A stretch of 33,446 bases of DNA. Source: Oscillospiraceae bacterium. Its GTDB lineage: Bacteria > Bacillota > Clostridia > Oscillospirales > Oscillospiraceae. The position numbers and the translations under genes were made by a program. This document shows, in pieces, positions 25,725-33,446 of this stretch; the stretch's first letter is position 1; each line of letters opens with the position of its first letter. The notes below the pieces were generated by a model. It searched no databases. It was not told where the DNA came from and saw only the letters and a program-made list of their open reading frames with translations. The stretch spans positions 1-33,446 of the forward strand of contig JAISLF010000033.1 in the NCBI GenBank assembly GCA_031260605.1, given 5' to 3'.

Positions 25725-27179
25725 CTAATTTCCTTTGGCGAGCGCCAGCAGACTTACACGATCAATCTTGCCTATGCCGGTTTTCGGCATTTCGTCGATT
25801 TTTTTCACTCTGTCAGGCTGCAAATAGCGCGGCAGGAGCTTTCGCAACGCGGCGGACAGCTCCTTTGTCTCAATATCGCCGGCGTAGAACATCGTAATGC
25901 GTCCGGTTTCCTTGTCAAAAACGCAGCACACAGACGCAAGCCCCTCGATTTTGCCCGCAGTCGCCTCTATTTCGCCAAGCTCGACGCGGTAGCCGAGGTG
26001 CTTTATCTGGTGATCTGCCCGAGATACAAAGACGAGGTCTCCGTTTTCGTTGTACCGCGCAAGGTCGCCCGTGCGGTAGACAATATCGCGGTAAAGGTTA
26101 TGGTTCGGATTCTGTACAAAAACCTCGGCGGTTTTATCAGGCTCGCCCCAATAGCCGAGCGCAACGCGCGGTCCGCGCACAAGAATCTCGCCATTGTGCA
26201 GCAGGATTTCCGTATTGGCAAAGGGTTTTCCGATAGGGATTCCGTCTGTAATTTCGCCCTCAACCTCATACCACGCACATACGCCCGTTATTTCAGTGGG
26301 GCCGTACAGGTTCAAAAACCGCGCGTTCGGCAGTGCTTCGCGCCATAGATGAAATTGCGCGACGGGGAACACCTCGCCGCCGAAAGCGATTGTCGTCAGG
26401 CTTTCGGGTATCAGCTTTTTCAGTGTGCCGAAGCCGGAAACGAGCGTTAACGCCGAGACGACCCAGAAAATCGTGTTGATTGAGTACCGGTTCAGGTACT
26501 CGACGACGCGCAGGGGCGTTGTGAACAGTCCGTGCGGTATAAGGTAAGTCGTCGCGCCGAAGAAAATCGTCGGGTATATGTCCTTGAGCGAAGCGTCCAT
26601 ATAAAGCGGAGTCTGGTTACCGAAAACAGTCTCCTCCGTAACGCCGAGAACCTCCGACAGCGAATAAATATAGTCAATAAGCGCGCGATGCGATACGGCG
26701 ACGCCCTTCGGCGTGCCTGTCGAGCCGGAGGTGTACATAATATACGCCGGCTGATTGTCAGGCAATTCAGGCGGCGGCGCAAAGTACGAGGAAGCGGGAA
26801 TCTCCGAATACAGCAGCGTTTCAGGCGGGTTTTCAAGCTCCATTTCGGCGATAAAAGCCGCTGAGGTTTCGTCCGCCACGACAAGGCGCGGCGCGAGCTT
26901 GCCGAGGATTGCGGCGACGCGCGCCTGCCCAAGCTCCCGGTCAAGCGGAACATAAATCGCCCCCGCCGCGAGAACACCGATATAAGCCGCGACGGCGTTC
27001 GGGTGCTTGTCCATACAGACGACAACAGGCTCTTGTTTTGCCCTCACGGCAACTGCCGCCGCGACATTTTGCGACGCGGCAAGCAGCTCCGCGAACGAAA
27101 GACTGTCTGTCCCGTCGGAAAAGGCGGTTTTGTCCGGAAATTTATCAGCTGTTTGTTTCAGCTGCTCATATATGCTCAA
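25725..27179 (-). CDS. amino-acid adenylation enzyme, DltA-like D-alanine:carrier ligase
   Basis: YIMYTSGSTGTPKGV, NLYGPTEIT, YRTGDLARYNENGDLVFVSRADHQIKHLGYRVELGEIE, PKTGIGKIDR; apparent TTG start. Confidence 0.88.
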   Translation of the reverse strand: MSIYEQLKQTADKFPDKTAFSDGTDSLSFAELLAASQNVAAAVAVRAKQEPVVVCMDKHPNAVAAYIGVLAAGAIYVPLDRELGQARVAAILGKLAPRLVVADETSAAFIAEMELENPPETLLYSEIPASSYFAPPPELPDNQPAYIMYTSGSTGTPKGVAVSHRALIDYIYSLSEVLGVTEETVFGNQTPLYMDASLKDIYPTIFFGATTYLIPHGLFTTPLRVVEYLNRYSINTIFWVVSALTLVSGFGTLKKLIPESLTTIAFGGEVFPVAQFHLWREALPNARFLNLYGPTEITGVCAWYEVEGEITDGIPIGKPFANTEILLHNGEILVRGPRVALGYWGEPDKTAEVFVQNPNHNLYRDIVYRTGDLARYNENGDLVFVSRADHQIKHLGYRVELGEIEATAGKIEGLASVCCVFDKETGRITMFYAGDIETKELSAALRKLLPRYLQPDRVKKIDEMPKTGIGKIDRVSLLALAKGN

Positions 27180-27288
27180 GCTGTTTGTTTAACCTCGGGT
27201 ATAGACGTTATTGCGATTTGCGTCCGTCACGGATTGGTTATTTTACGTGCGGTTTTGCTTCAGGTAAAACCGTGCACGCTGTATTCTT

Positions 27289-27317
27289 ATTATACTTGCC
27301 GTGCGCGTCAATGTCAA
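27289..27317 (-). promoter_or_regulatory. consensus SigA promoter of the dlt-like operon
   Basis: On the - strand TTGACA (27312-27317), 17 bp, TATAAT (27289-27294). Confidence 0.85.
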
Positions 27318-27369
27318 CACCGGTCAAAGCCCGGGAGTGACGCGGCGAACACGAAAGCTCCCGCTTTTT

Positions 27370-29025
27370 CTACTGCTCGACATTTGGATAGAGAACCGTA
27401 TCGTACACATAGTAAAACGGCTTTTCAAGCTCAAGCCTTTCCGCGTGCTCCTTTGAGAGCTGCTCTGCTTTTCTTCTGCCGAATTTGTAGGTCTGCCCGT
27501 TTGACCAATAGCGCTCTGTCGCGTCGTAAAACCACCATTTGCCGTCGATTTTGACCATATTCCATTTGTGCGACCCGGTGTGAACCTCGCGGTTTTCAAT
27601 GCCGAGCCTGTCGAAAAGAACGGACGACATTGCAAGATACCCGCGGCAGTCTGCCTTGCCGGTTTTGAAGGCGTTATACGCCAGCTGATACAGTCCGTCC
27701 TCCGAAAAACCGGAGGCAAACTTCAAATATCCGCGCACATAGTCGTACACGGCGCGCAGCAGCTCGTCTCCCGTTTCGTTTCCGGTTAAGGCAAGCTCAG
27801 CAATTGCCGCGTCAATATATTCGTCAACAAGAGAAACATCAATGTCGCCGACAATGACGGTTCTTGTTATCTCCGTGACGTTTCCGGCGAGATCCTCCGC
27901 GTGATACGTAGCACTGTAGCGCCCCGGCGTGCCGGAATCAACGCCGGAGGAGTCAACGCTGAAATCCAGCGTCTCCCCGCTGTTGTCCCTGATAATAACG
28001 CCCTTTTTGTAAGCGATTTTCTCGCCCTTCATTATGGAGAGAGTCCGTGTGCCGAGAATTTTCGGTGCGACGTTATCGCGGCGGACCGTCAGATTTGCCG
28101 ATAACTCCGCCGTATTGCCGTAGCCGTCCGTCAAAACAACGGTAACGCGCTGGCTGCCGAAATGCTCCCAGTCAGGCTCTGAGCTAAACGCCGCCGTGAC
28201 GGGCGAGGCGTCTTTTATATTCGTGCAAAAGTCTATTGCGCCGGGCTTTTTGCCCTCGTAAACCGTGAGGTTTTTCGGCTTTGCCGCAGGCGGCGTTGTG
28301 TCCAGCACGATAATTGTGCATTTTATTGTCCTGCCGCCGTAATCAAGCACTGCCTCATATTCGCCTGGGAGTGCAAGCTCGTCACTTTCAGGTGCAGAAA
28401 CCGTTCTTAATTGGGACTTACCGAAGTCGTCGGTTACGTCGTCAAGCGAGAACTCGGGCGAGTCCTCACAGTTATATTTTACGGTCTGAGTAGCCGAAAT
28501 CACCGTATACTCCGCTGTGACTGCGGTTTCATTGCCGTGCGCGTCAAGCGCCGTAATGTGCGCGGTTCCGCTCCCGGGACGCGACGTATCGGGCTGCTCT
28601 GTGAACGTATATGAAACAGCCGAAACATCGTCCGCCGAGTCAACAAAATCACCCGGTGCAGGCGTTTCGCCGACAAGCGCAAAAACAGGTTTTGCCGTGA
28701 TTAAAGGCGGAGTTTTGTCCAGCACGGTAAGAACGCTTTCGCGCGTTTTGCCGCCTGATTGCAGCACAACGCGGTATTCTCCGGGTATTGCTGTGTTTAT
28801 CTCGTCCGCATTTGCGATTATGTATTCGCGGTTTATCCGCGAGAACCAGGCGGCAGAGTCTGGCAGCGGCTGCCCGTATTCAATTTGCGGCGTGTCCTCC
28901 GCAAGCTTGTCCGTCAGGAAAAATACGTAAGCCGAAAAGGCTGCGGCAAATATGAAAACTGCCGCGCAACTGATTACCGCTGCGCGGCAGATTCTGCGTT
29001 TTTTAATCTGTGGTTTCATTTTCAA
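27370..29025 (-). CDS. membrane-anchored Ig-like/transglutaminase-core protein (paralog 1)
   Basis: N-terminal TM, DxTPP Ig-like modules, C-terminal ADCRGY...SHKWNMVKIDGKWWFYDATE (Cys-His-Asp). Confidence 0.85.
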   Translation of the reverse strand: MKMKPQIKKRRICRAAVISCAAVFIFAAAFSAYVFFLTDKLAEDTPQIEYGQPLPDSAAWFSRINREYIIANADEINTAIPGEYRVVLQSGGKTRESVLTVLDKTPPLITAKPVFALVGETPAPGDFVDSADDVSAVSYTFTEQPDTSRPGSGTAHITALDAHGNETAVTAEYTVISATQTVKYNCEDSPEFSLDDVTDDFGKSQLRTVSAPESDELALPGEYEAVLDYGGRTIKCTIIVLDTTPPAAKPKNLTVYEGKKPGAIDFCTNIKDASPVTAAFSSEPDWEHFGSQRVTVVLTDGYGNTAELSANLTVRRDNVAPKILGTRTLSIMKGEKIAYKKGVIIRDNSGETLDFSVDSSGVDSGTPGRYSATYHAEDLAGNVTEITRTVIVGDIDVSLVDEYIDAAIAELALTGNETGDELLRAVYDYVRGYLKFASGFSEDGLYQLAYNAFKTGKADCRGYLAMSSVLFDRLGIENREVHTGSHKWNMVKIDGKWWFYDATERYWSNGQTYKFGRRKAEQLSKEHAERLELEKPFYYVYDTVLYPNVEQ

Positions 29026-29060
29026 AGGGCGTGAGCTTGTTTTCCCTGGTTATTCCCGTG

Positions 29061-30734
29061 TTATTCCGCTTCGACCTTCGGGTAAAGGCTTTTGTCGTAA
29101 TTATAGTAAAACGGAGTTGTTTTCTTTGAATCTTCCGCATGCTTCTGCGCAACCTCGTCTGCCTTTTTCTGTCCGAACATATACAGCTCTTCTTTCTGCC
29201 AGTTTCTTTCCGTCGCGTCGTAATAATACCACTTTTCATTGACCATAACGAGGTTCCAGGTATGTGTTTTTGTGGATATAATCAGGTTTTCAAAGCCGAG
29301 ACGATCGAAAATAACAGAGGACATCGAGCTGTAGCCTCGGCAGTCAGCCTTTGCGTTTTTGAATGCGGCATACGCTGTCTGATAAATGCCGTCATTCGTT
29401 GTCTCAACCGCAAACTTCAGGTACTTGCGCACGTATTCGTATACTGCCTTGAGCTTTTCGGGCGCGGGCTGATTTTCCTCAAGCTTGAGCGCAGCGATTG
29501 CCTTGTCAATATACTCGTTTACAAGCGAAACATCCGTTTCTGTGACGGTTATTGTTTTAGTGACAGACGCCGAGTTTCCCGCAAGGTCAGTTGCGGTGTA
29601 GATAATGGTGTATTTGCCGGGCACGGAGGAATCAAAGCCTGCAGAGTCTACCTGAAGCTCAAGCTCAACGCCGCTGTTGTCCGTTACTATAATACCTTTT
29701 TTGAAGGCGACCTTCTCTCCCTTCATCACGTCACGGTCAACCGCACCGGCAATTACCGGCGGCGTTTTGTCCTGATTTATCGTCAGCTTCGCGGAAAACT
29801 CAAACACGTTGGCATAAGCGTCCTTTAGCCGGACGGCTACCTGCTGGTCTCCGAAATTATCCCACACAGGCTCGGTAATAAACTCGCCCGTAACCTCAGA
29901 CGCGTCTATTATGTCCGCACCGAAGTCAATCGCGGCGGGGCGCTGTCCCTGGAATATTACGAGGTCCTTCGGTGTTGCCGTCGGAGGTGTGGAGTCCATA
30001 ACGGTAACCGGGACGGAAAGCTGGCGCTCACCGTATTTAAAAACGGCAGTGTATTCTCCGGGCTTTTTCAGCTCCTCGTCAGTCGGCTTTGAGACGACCT
30101 CAAGCTGAGACACTCCGAAATCGTCGGTAAAGTCCGACGCAGAGAACGTCGGGTTATCCTCGTAATCGTAAATCACAACGGCTTTTATGTCAATAATGCA
30201 GTAAAGTCCGCTGACAGTAACCTCATTTCCAAACGCGTCCTTTACGATAACGGAAATCTCCGTGCTGCCGGTTATTGTAAAGTCAGGCTCGGAGGCAAAA
30301 GTCGTCGTCACAGGAGAAACGTCATTCACCGATTCGATGAATTCGTCAGGGGTTATAGTTTCTCCGAGAAGCGCAAAGACCTTTTTTATGGTGACCTCAG
30401 GCGCCTTGCTGTCAACGACAGTGAGCTTGCTGTGCAGAATATCTGCGTCCGCGTCGCCGTCACGCTGCAAAAAAACCTCATACACGCCGGGCGCGTCGGT
30501 CAGTATCTCAGTTGCGTTTGTTATAATATACTCGTGGTTGCAGCGTGAAAACCACTCTGCGGGTGCAGGAAGCGGCTCGCCGTATTCAATACGCGGCGCG
30601 TCAGCCTCAGGCTTTAGCTTATCCGTATAAAAGAAGAAATACACGACGGCGGCTATTGCCAAAAGCAGAGCAAGTCCGCCGATTGAGGCGGCTACAATGC
30701 GTTTTACTATGGTTTTTTTTCTGTTATATTGCAT
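29061..30734 (-). CDS. membrane-anchored Ig-like/transglutaminase-core protein (paralog 2)
   Basis: Same layout; ADCRGYSSMSSVIFDRLGFENLIISTKTHTWNLVMVNEKWYYYDATE. Confidence 0.85.
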   Translation of the reverse strand: MQYNRKKTIVKRIVAASIGGLALLLAIAAVVYFFFYTDKLKPEADAPRIEYGEPLPAPAEWFSRCNHEYIITNATEILTDAPGVYEVFLQRDGDADADILHSKLTVVDSKAPEVTIKKVFALLGETITPDEFIESVNDVSPVTTTFASEPDFTITGSTEISVIVKDAFGNEVTVSGLYCIIDIKAVVIYDYEDNPTFSASDFTDDFGVSQLEVVSKPTDEELKKPGEYTAVFKYGERQLSVPVTVMDSTPPTATPKDLVIFQGQRPAAIDFGADIIDASEVTGEFITEPVWDNFGDQQVAVRLKDAYANVFEFSAKLTINQDKTPPVIAGAVDRDVMKGEKVAFKKGIIVTDNSGVELELQVDSAGFDSSVPGKYTIIYTATDLAGNSASVTKTITVTETDVSLVNEYIDKAIAALKLEENQPAPEKLKAVYEYVRKYLKFAVETTNDGIYQTAYAAFKNAKADCRGYSSMSSVIFDRLGFENLIISTKTHTWNLVMVNEKWYYYDATERNWQKEELYMFGQKKADEVAQKHAEDSKKTTPFYYNYDKSLYPKVEAE

Positions 30735-30836
30735 GGTTCTCTTTAGAATGTGTTTTTTTGCCGTAAAGCGGGTAGTTGTTCACACCCGCCCGTTTTACGC
30801 GCCGACATTTTCTGTTTCCGGCGCCGTGAGTCCTCG

Positions 30837-33005
30837 TTAGTCCGCGACAGGCGGATAAAGTGACTTGTCGTATTTGAAGTAGCTCCAGCGCGTGCCTGTT
30901 GAGCGCGTTATTTTCTGAGCCAGAGTGTCTCCGAAAAAGTGCAGGTCATAGTGCATTTTGTTGGGCGTTGCGTCAAAAAAGTACCACTTCCCGTCCTCTG
31001 CCAAAACCATATTCCAGTTGTGGTTTGTGTGTCCGCCGATTCGGCGCACCCAGTGGTTTTCAATTCCCGCGCTCGTCAAAAGTATCTGTGCAGCGGCGGC
31101 GTATGTGTAGCAGTCTCCGCGGTGCTTTGTAAAGGCATTATACTGCGCAAGAACAACCTCGTCATCCGGCACATTTGCGTAGCGCATATTGCTGCGCAGC
31201 CAGTTATAGAGCTTCAGACATTTTTGCTCGACGGTAAGCCCGGTAAGGTTCAGCGACTCGACAACCTTCTTTGCGTAATCCGCGACAAATTCATCCTTTG
31301 GCGGAACCACCGTGACGGTTATCGTTTTAACGGCAGTATTGCCCGCCTTGTCAGTCGCGGTGTAGGTCGCCTCGTACACTCCCGCTTTCGACACGTCAAC
31401 CGCCGAGGAATCAACGGAGAACTCTACCTCGCCGTCGCGCTTGTCGCGGCAGGTTACATTTTGGCGGTACGCAATCTTTTCGCCGATGTCAACGGTTTTG
31501 TTTGCGGTGCCTGAAAACACGGGAGGCGCAGTGTCAAACCGGACAGTTACGGAAATTGTTTTTGACACGGAGTTCCCGGCACGGTCAGTTGCGGAAAATG
31601 TGACGGGATACGTGCCAAGCTTATTCAGGTCAACAGCGGAATAATCGACAACCAGCGCAACCTTTTCGTCGCGGTTGTCAGTTACCGACACGTCCGCTCC
31701 CGGAAAATCAAGCTCGTCGCCCTTGTAGACAGTGAGATTGTGCAGCCCCTTAATTACGGGCGCCGCTTTGTCAGCTGTTATTGTGAGCTTCGCCGCGATT
31801 TCCGCGCTGTTGCCGCTGCTGTCTGTCAAAACAACAGTGACAGCCTGCGCGCCGGCAAGCTCCCAGTCAGGCGTTTCGGCAAACCGCGCCGTCACAGCAG
31901 ACACATCGTCAAGGTCGCTGTAAAAATCCTTTGCGTCAGCCGTTTCGGTAAGCCAAATTGACACATCGGCAGCCTTTGCGGCGGGCGGAACATTGTCGTA
32001 TACAACGACTGTGACGTTGTACGCGTCGTTGTTGTTGATAAGACGCAGGCTCAGCGTGCCCGGAGCGGACAAATCGTGTTCTGTCGGCGGTTTTTCAAAA
32101 TACGCGTTTTCACAGGAAACGCCGCTTCCGAAAAAGTCGGCGGGATTAACCTCCGCAACACCGTAGGGCACTGATACAGACGCGCTGCCCGAAGTTACGT
32201 TCAGCTCAGCGGCAAGCTCCGCTGAATTTCCGTATTCGTCCGTTAATAAAAGTGTAACCGTTTTCTTGCCGGGAGATACAAAGTCAGGCGCCTCGGCAAA
32301 GGCCGCCGTAACGGTGCTGACATCCGAAATGTCCGCAATAAACCGCTCCGGCTCCGCCTTTTCACCGGAAAGCAGCGTCACTCCGACAGTCGTCGCGGCG
32401 GGCGGCGTTGTGTCGGCAACCGCGAGAACGGATTCATAAGAGCGGCCGCCCGCCGTCAGTAAAACAGCGTAGCTGCCAACAGCCGAGCTGTCGGCGACTG
32501 AAATGTTTTCTATTTGATATGTAGTGCTTTTGCCGAGCCGAGCCGGTTCAAAGTAGCTTTCGGCGCCCGGCAGCGCGTCCCCGCACTCAATTGTTAGGAG
32601 CGGCACAACGACAGGTCGCGTGTAGAACACGTAAAAGCTGTATACCGCCACAGCAAGCAGCGTAATTGCGGCAACAGGGAGCAAAACACGCAAAAGCAGC
32701 CGCTTTCGGCTTGTCGTCTTTATGCCGACAGAAATTTTCTCAGGCTCAGCGCTCTTTTCGGTCGCGGATAAAACCTCCACTGCGGCAGCGTCAATATCGG
32801 TCGGCGTTTGTGCGGCGGTCTCCGGCGCTGTCGAGATTGTTTCTGTGACAATGCGGGGAGAGGCAACAGGGCGCGGTCGTCTGTACCGTGCAGGGGACGG
32901 CACACCTGAATTTTCAGGTGCAGCCGTACTGTCCGGAGCGGCGGGATTCGGCGGCAAGCCGTCTGAAGTAGTATTTTCGGAAAGGTTAGGATTTATTGGG
33001 GTCAT
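30837..33005 (-). CDS. membrane-anchored Ig-like/transglutaminase-core protein (paralog 3, long)
   Basis: Pro/Thr/Ser-rich N-terminal region of about 100 aa before the TM, DTTPPA and DxAPP Ig-like modules, GDCYTYAAAAQILLTSAGIENHWVRRIGGHTNHNWNMVLAEDGKWYFFDATP. Confidence 0.87.
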   Translation of the reverse strand: MTPINPNLSENTTSDGLPPNPAAPDSTAAPENSGVPSPARYRRPRPVASPRIVTETISTAPETAAQTPTDIDAAAVEVLSATEKSAEPEKISVGIKTTSRKRLLLRVLLPVAAITLLAVAVYSFYVFYTRPVVVPLLTIECGDALPGAESYFEPARLGKSTTYQIENISVADSSAVGSYAVLLTAGGRSYESVLAVADTTPPAATTVGVTLLSGEKAEPERFIADISDVSTVTAAFAEAPDFVSPGKKTVTLLLTDEYGNSAELAAELNVTSGSASVSVPYGVAEVNPADFFGSGVSCENAYFEKPPTEHDLSAPGTLSLRLINNNDAYNVTVVVYDNVPPAAKAADVSIWLTETADAKDFYSDLDDVSAVTARFAETPDWELAGAQAVTVVLTDSSGNSAEIAAKLTITADKAAPVIKGLHNLTVYKGDELDFPGADVSVTDNRDEKVALVVDYSAVDLNKLGTYPVTFSATDRAGNSVSKTISVTVRFDTAPPVFSGTANKTVDIGEKIAYRQNVTCRDKRDGEVEFSVDSSAVDVSKAGVYEATYTATDKAGNTAVKTITVTVVPPKDEFVADYAKKVVESLNLTGLTVEQKCLKLYNWLRSNMRYANVPDDEVVLAQYNAFTKHRGDCYTYAAAAQILLTSAGIENHWVRRIGGHTNHNWNMVLAEDGKWYFFDATPNKMHYDLHFFGDTLAQKITRSTGTRWSYFKYDKSLYPPVAD

Positions 33006-33061
33006 TTAGTGGGACGTTTTGGCGCTGAAAAGTAAAAATATGCGGAAATAACGTAATATAC

Positions 33062-33090
33062 ATTATAATATGTTGCAGCGCATTTGTCAA
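33062..33090 (-). promoter_or_regulatory. consensus SigA promoter of the transglutaminase-paralog cluster
   Basis: On the - strand TTGACA (33085-33090), 17 bp, TATAAT (33062-33067). Confidence 0.85.
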
Positions 33091-33152
33091 CCCAATATGT
33101 CAAGTATGTTTTCGTGGAGGGCTTTTCTTTTTTTTAGGGCGTTGCGTTTGTA

Positions 33153-33395
33153 GGGGACGGCGTCCCCAGCGTCGCGTTGTTGCGGTTGGCACCCGGACTT
33201 TTGGGTGGGCGTGGGGGCGGCAATCTGCCGCCCGGGGTTTGCTTCGCCGTTCTGTTTTGCTTTTAATTTGGTGCAACCGTTGACCTGCGGCGCAGGGTGC
33301 TATGTTTGTAATTGCGGCGAAGCTTCACCGCCTCGCGCTGCAGAGCGCCTGCGCGGCGGGCGGTTACTTTTTCCGCTTCGCCGGAAAAAGTAACC
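33153..33395. repeat. non-coding, hairpin-rich intergenic segment
   Basis: GGGGACG-g-CGTCCCC (33153-33167), CACCC/GGGTG (33190-33207), GGGCGGCA-atc-TGCCGCCC (33215-33233), GGTTACTTTTTCCG-cttcgc-CGGAAAAAGTAACC (33362-33395). Confidence 0.7.
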
Positions 33396-33446
33396 AAAAA
33401 GGGGCGACTTCTTTAGAAGAAGCAATCTTTTTTCTATACGGGAACT

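Noticed and set aside
25437-26348. 303-aa + strand ORF opposite the carrier-protein and ligase genes
   Set aside because: Antisense shadow; the - strand proteins have strong family motifs.
27332-27370. CGGGAG-N20-CTCCCG-CTTTTT as a + strand terminator
   Set aside because: Short 6-bp stem with a 20-nt loop and no + strand gene to terminate; the U-tract is part of the opposite-strand CDS end.
33362-33395. 14-bp hairpin as an intrinsic terminator
   Set aside because: Not followed by a U-tract on either strand; kept only as part of the hairpin-rich segment.

Overview
The window looks like a stretch of a Clostridia/Oscillospiraceae-type chromosome, inferred from gene content and Gram-positive signals only. 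No rRNA, tRNA, CRISPR array or transposase was recognised. From left to right it contains: (1) an SLH-domain protein ending in a metzincin/archaemetzincin-like zinc-protease signature, with seven 10-bp tandem repeats in its 5' leader, followed by a lipoprotein; (2) a cadC-like metal sensor and a CPC-motif P1B-type ATPase; (3) two tandem paralogous SLH surface proteins (- strand) and an ABC exporter; (4) a two-component system, a cytochrome-b5-like lipoprotein, an ECF sigma/anti-sigma pair, a CPBP protease and a zinc-ribbon protein; (5) a MATE transporter whose short structured leader may be a riboswitch; (6) an ABC-2 operon headed by an uncalled 39-aa membrane peptide; (7) a WYL regulator and a stand-alone HIRAN protein, with a 21-bp inverted repeat on either side of the regulator gene; (8) a dlt-like operon (adenylation enzyme, carrier protein, MBOAT, SGNH protein with Cys at the nucleophile position, lipoprotein); (9) three consecutive membrane-anchored Ig-like/transglutaminase-core paralogs. 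The most testable observations are the shared TTAACA 11-bp direct repeats in front of both the response regulator and the ABC operon, the WYL/HIRAN inverted repeat, the MATE leader, the apparently leaderless cadC with an operator-like dyad at its start codon, and the dlt-like operon with its unusual SGNH and carrier-protein residues. All calls come from reading the sequence and from family knowledge; no database search was run.
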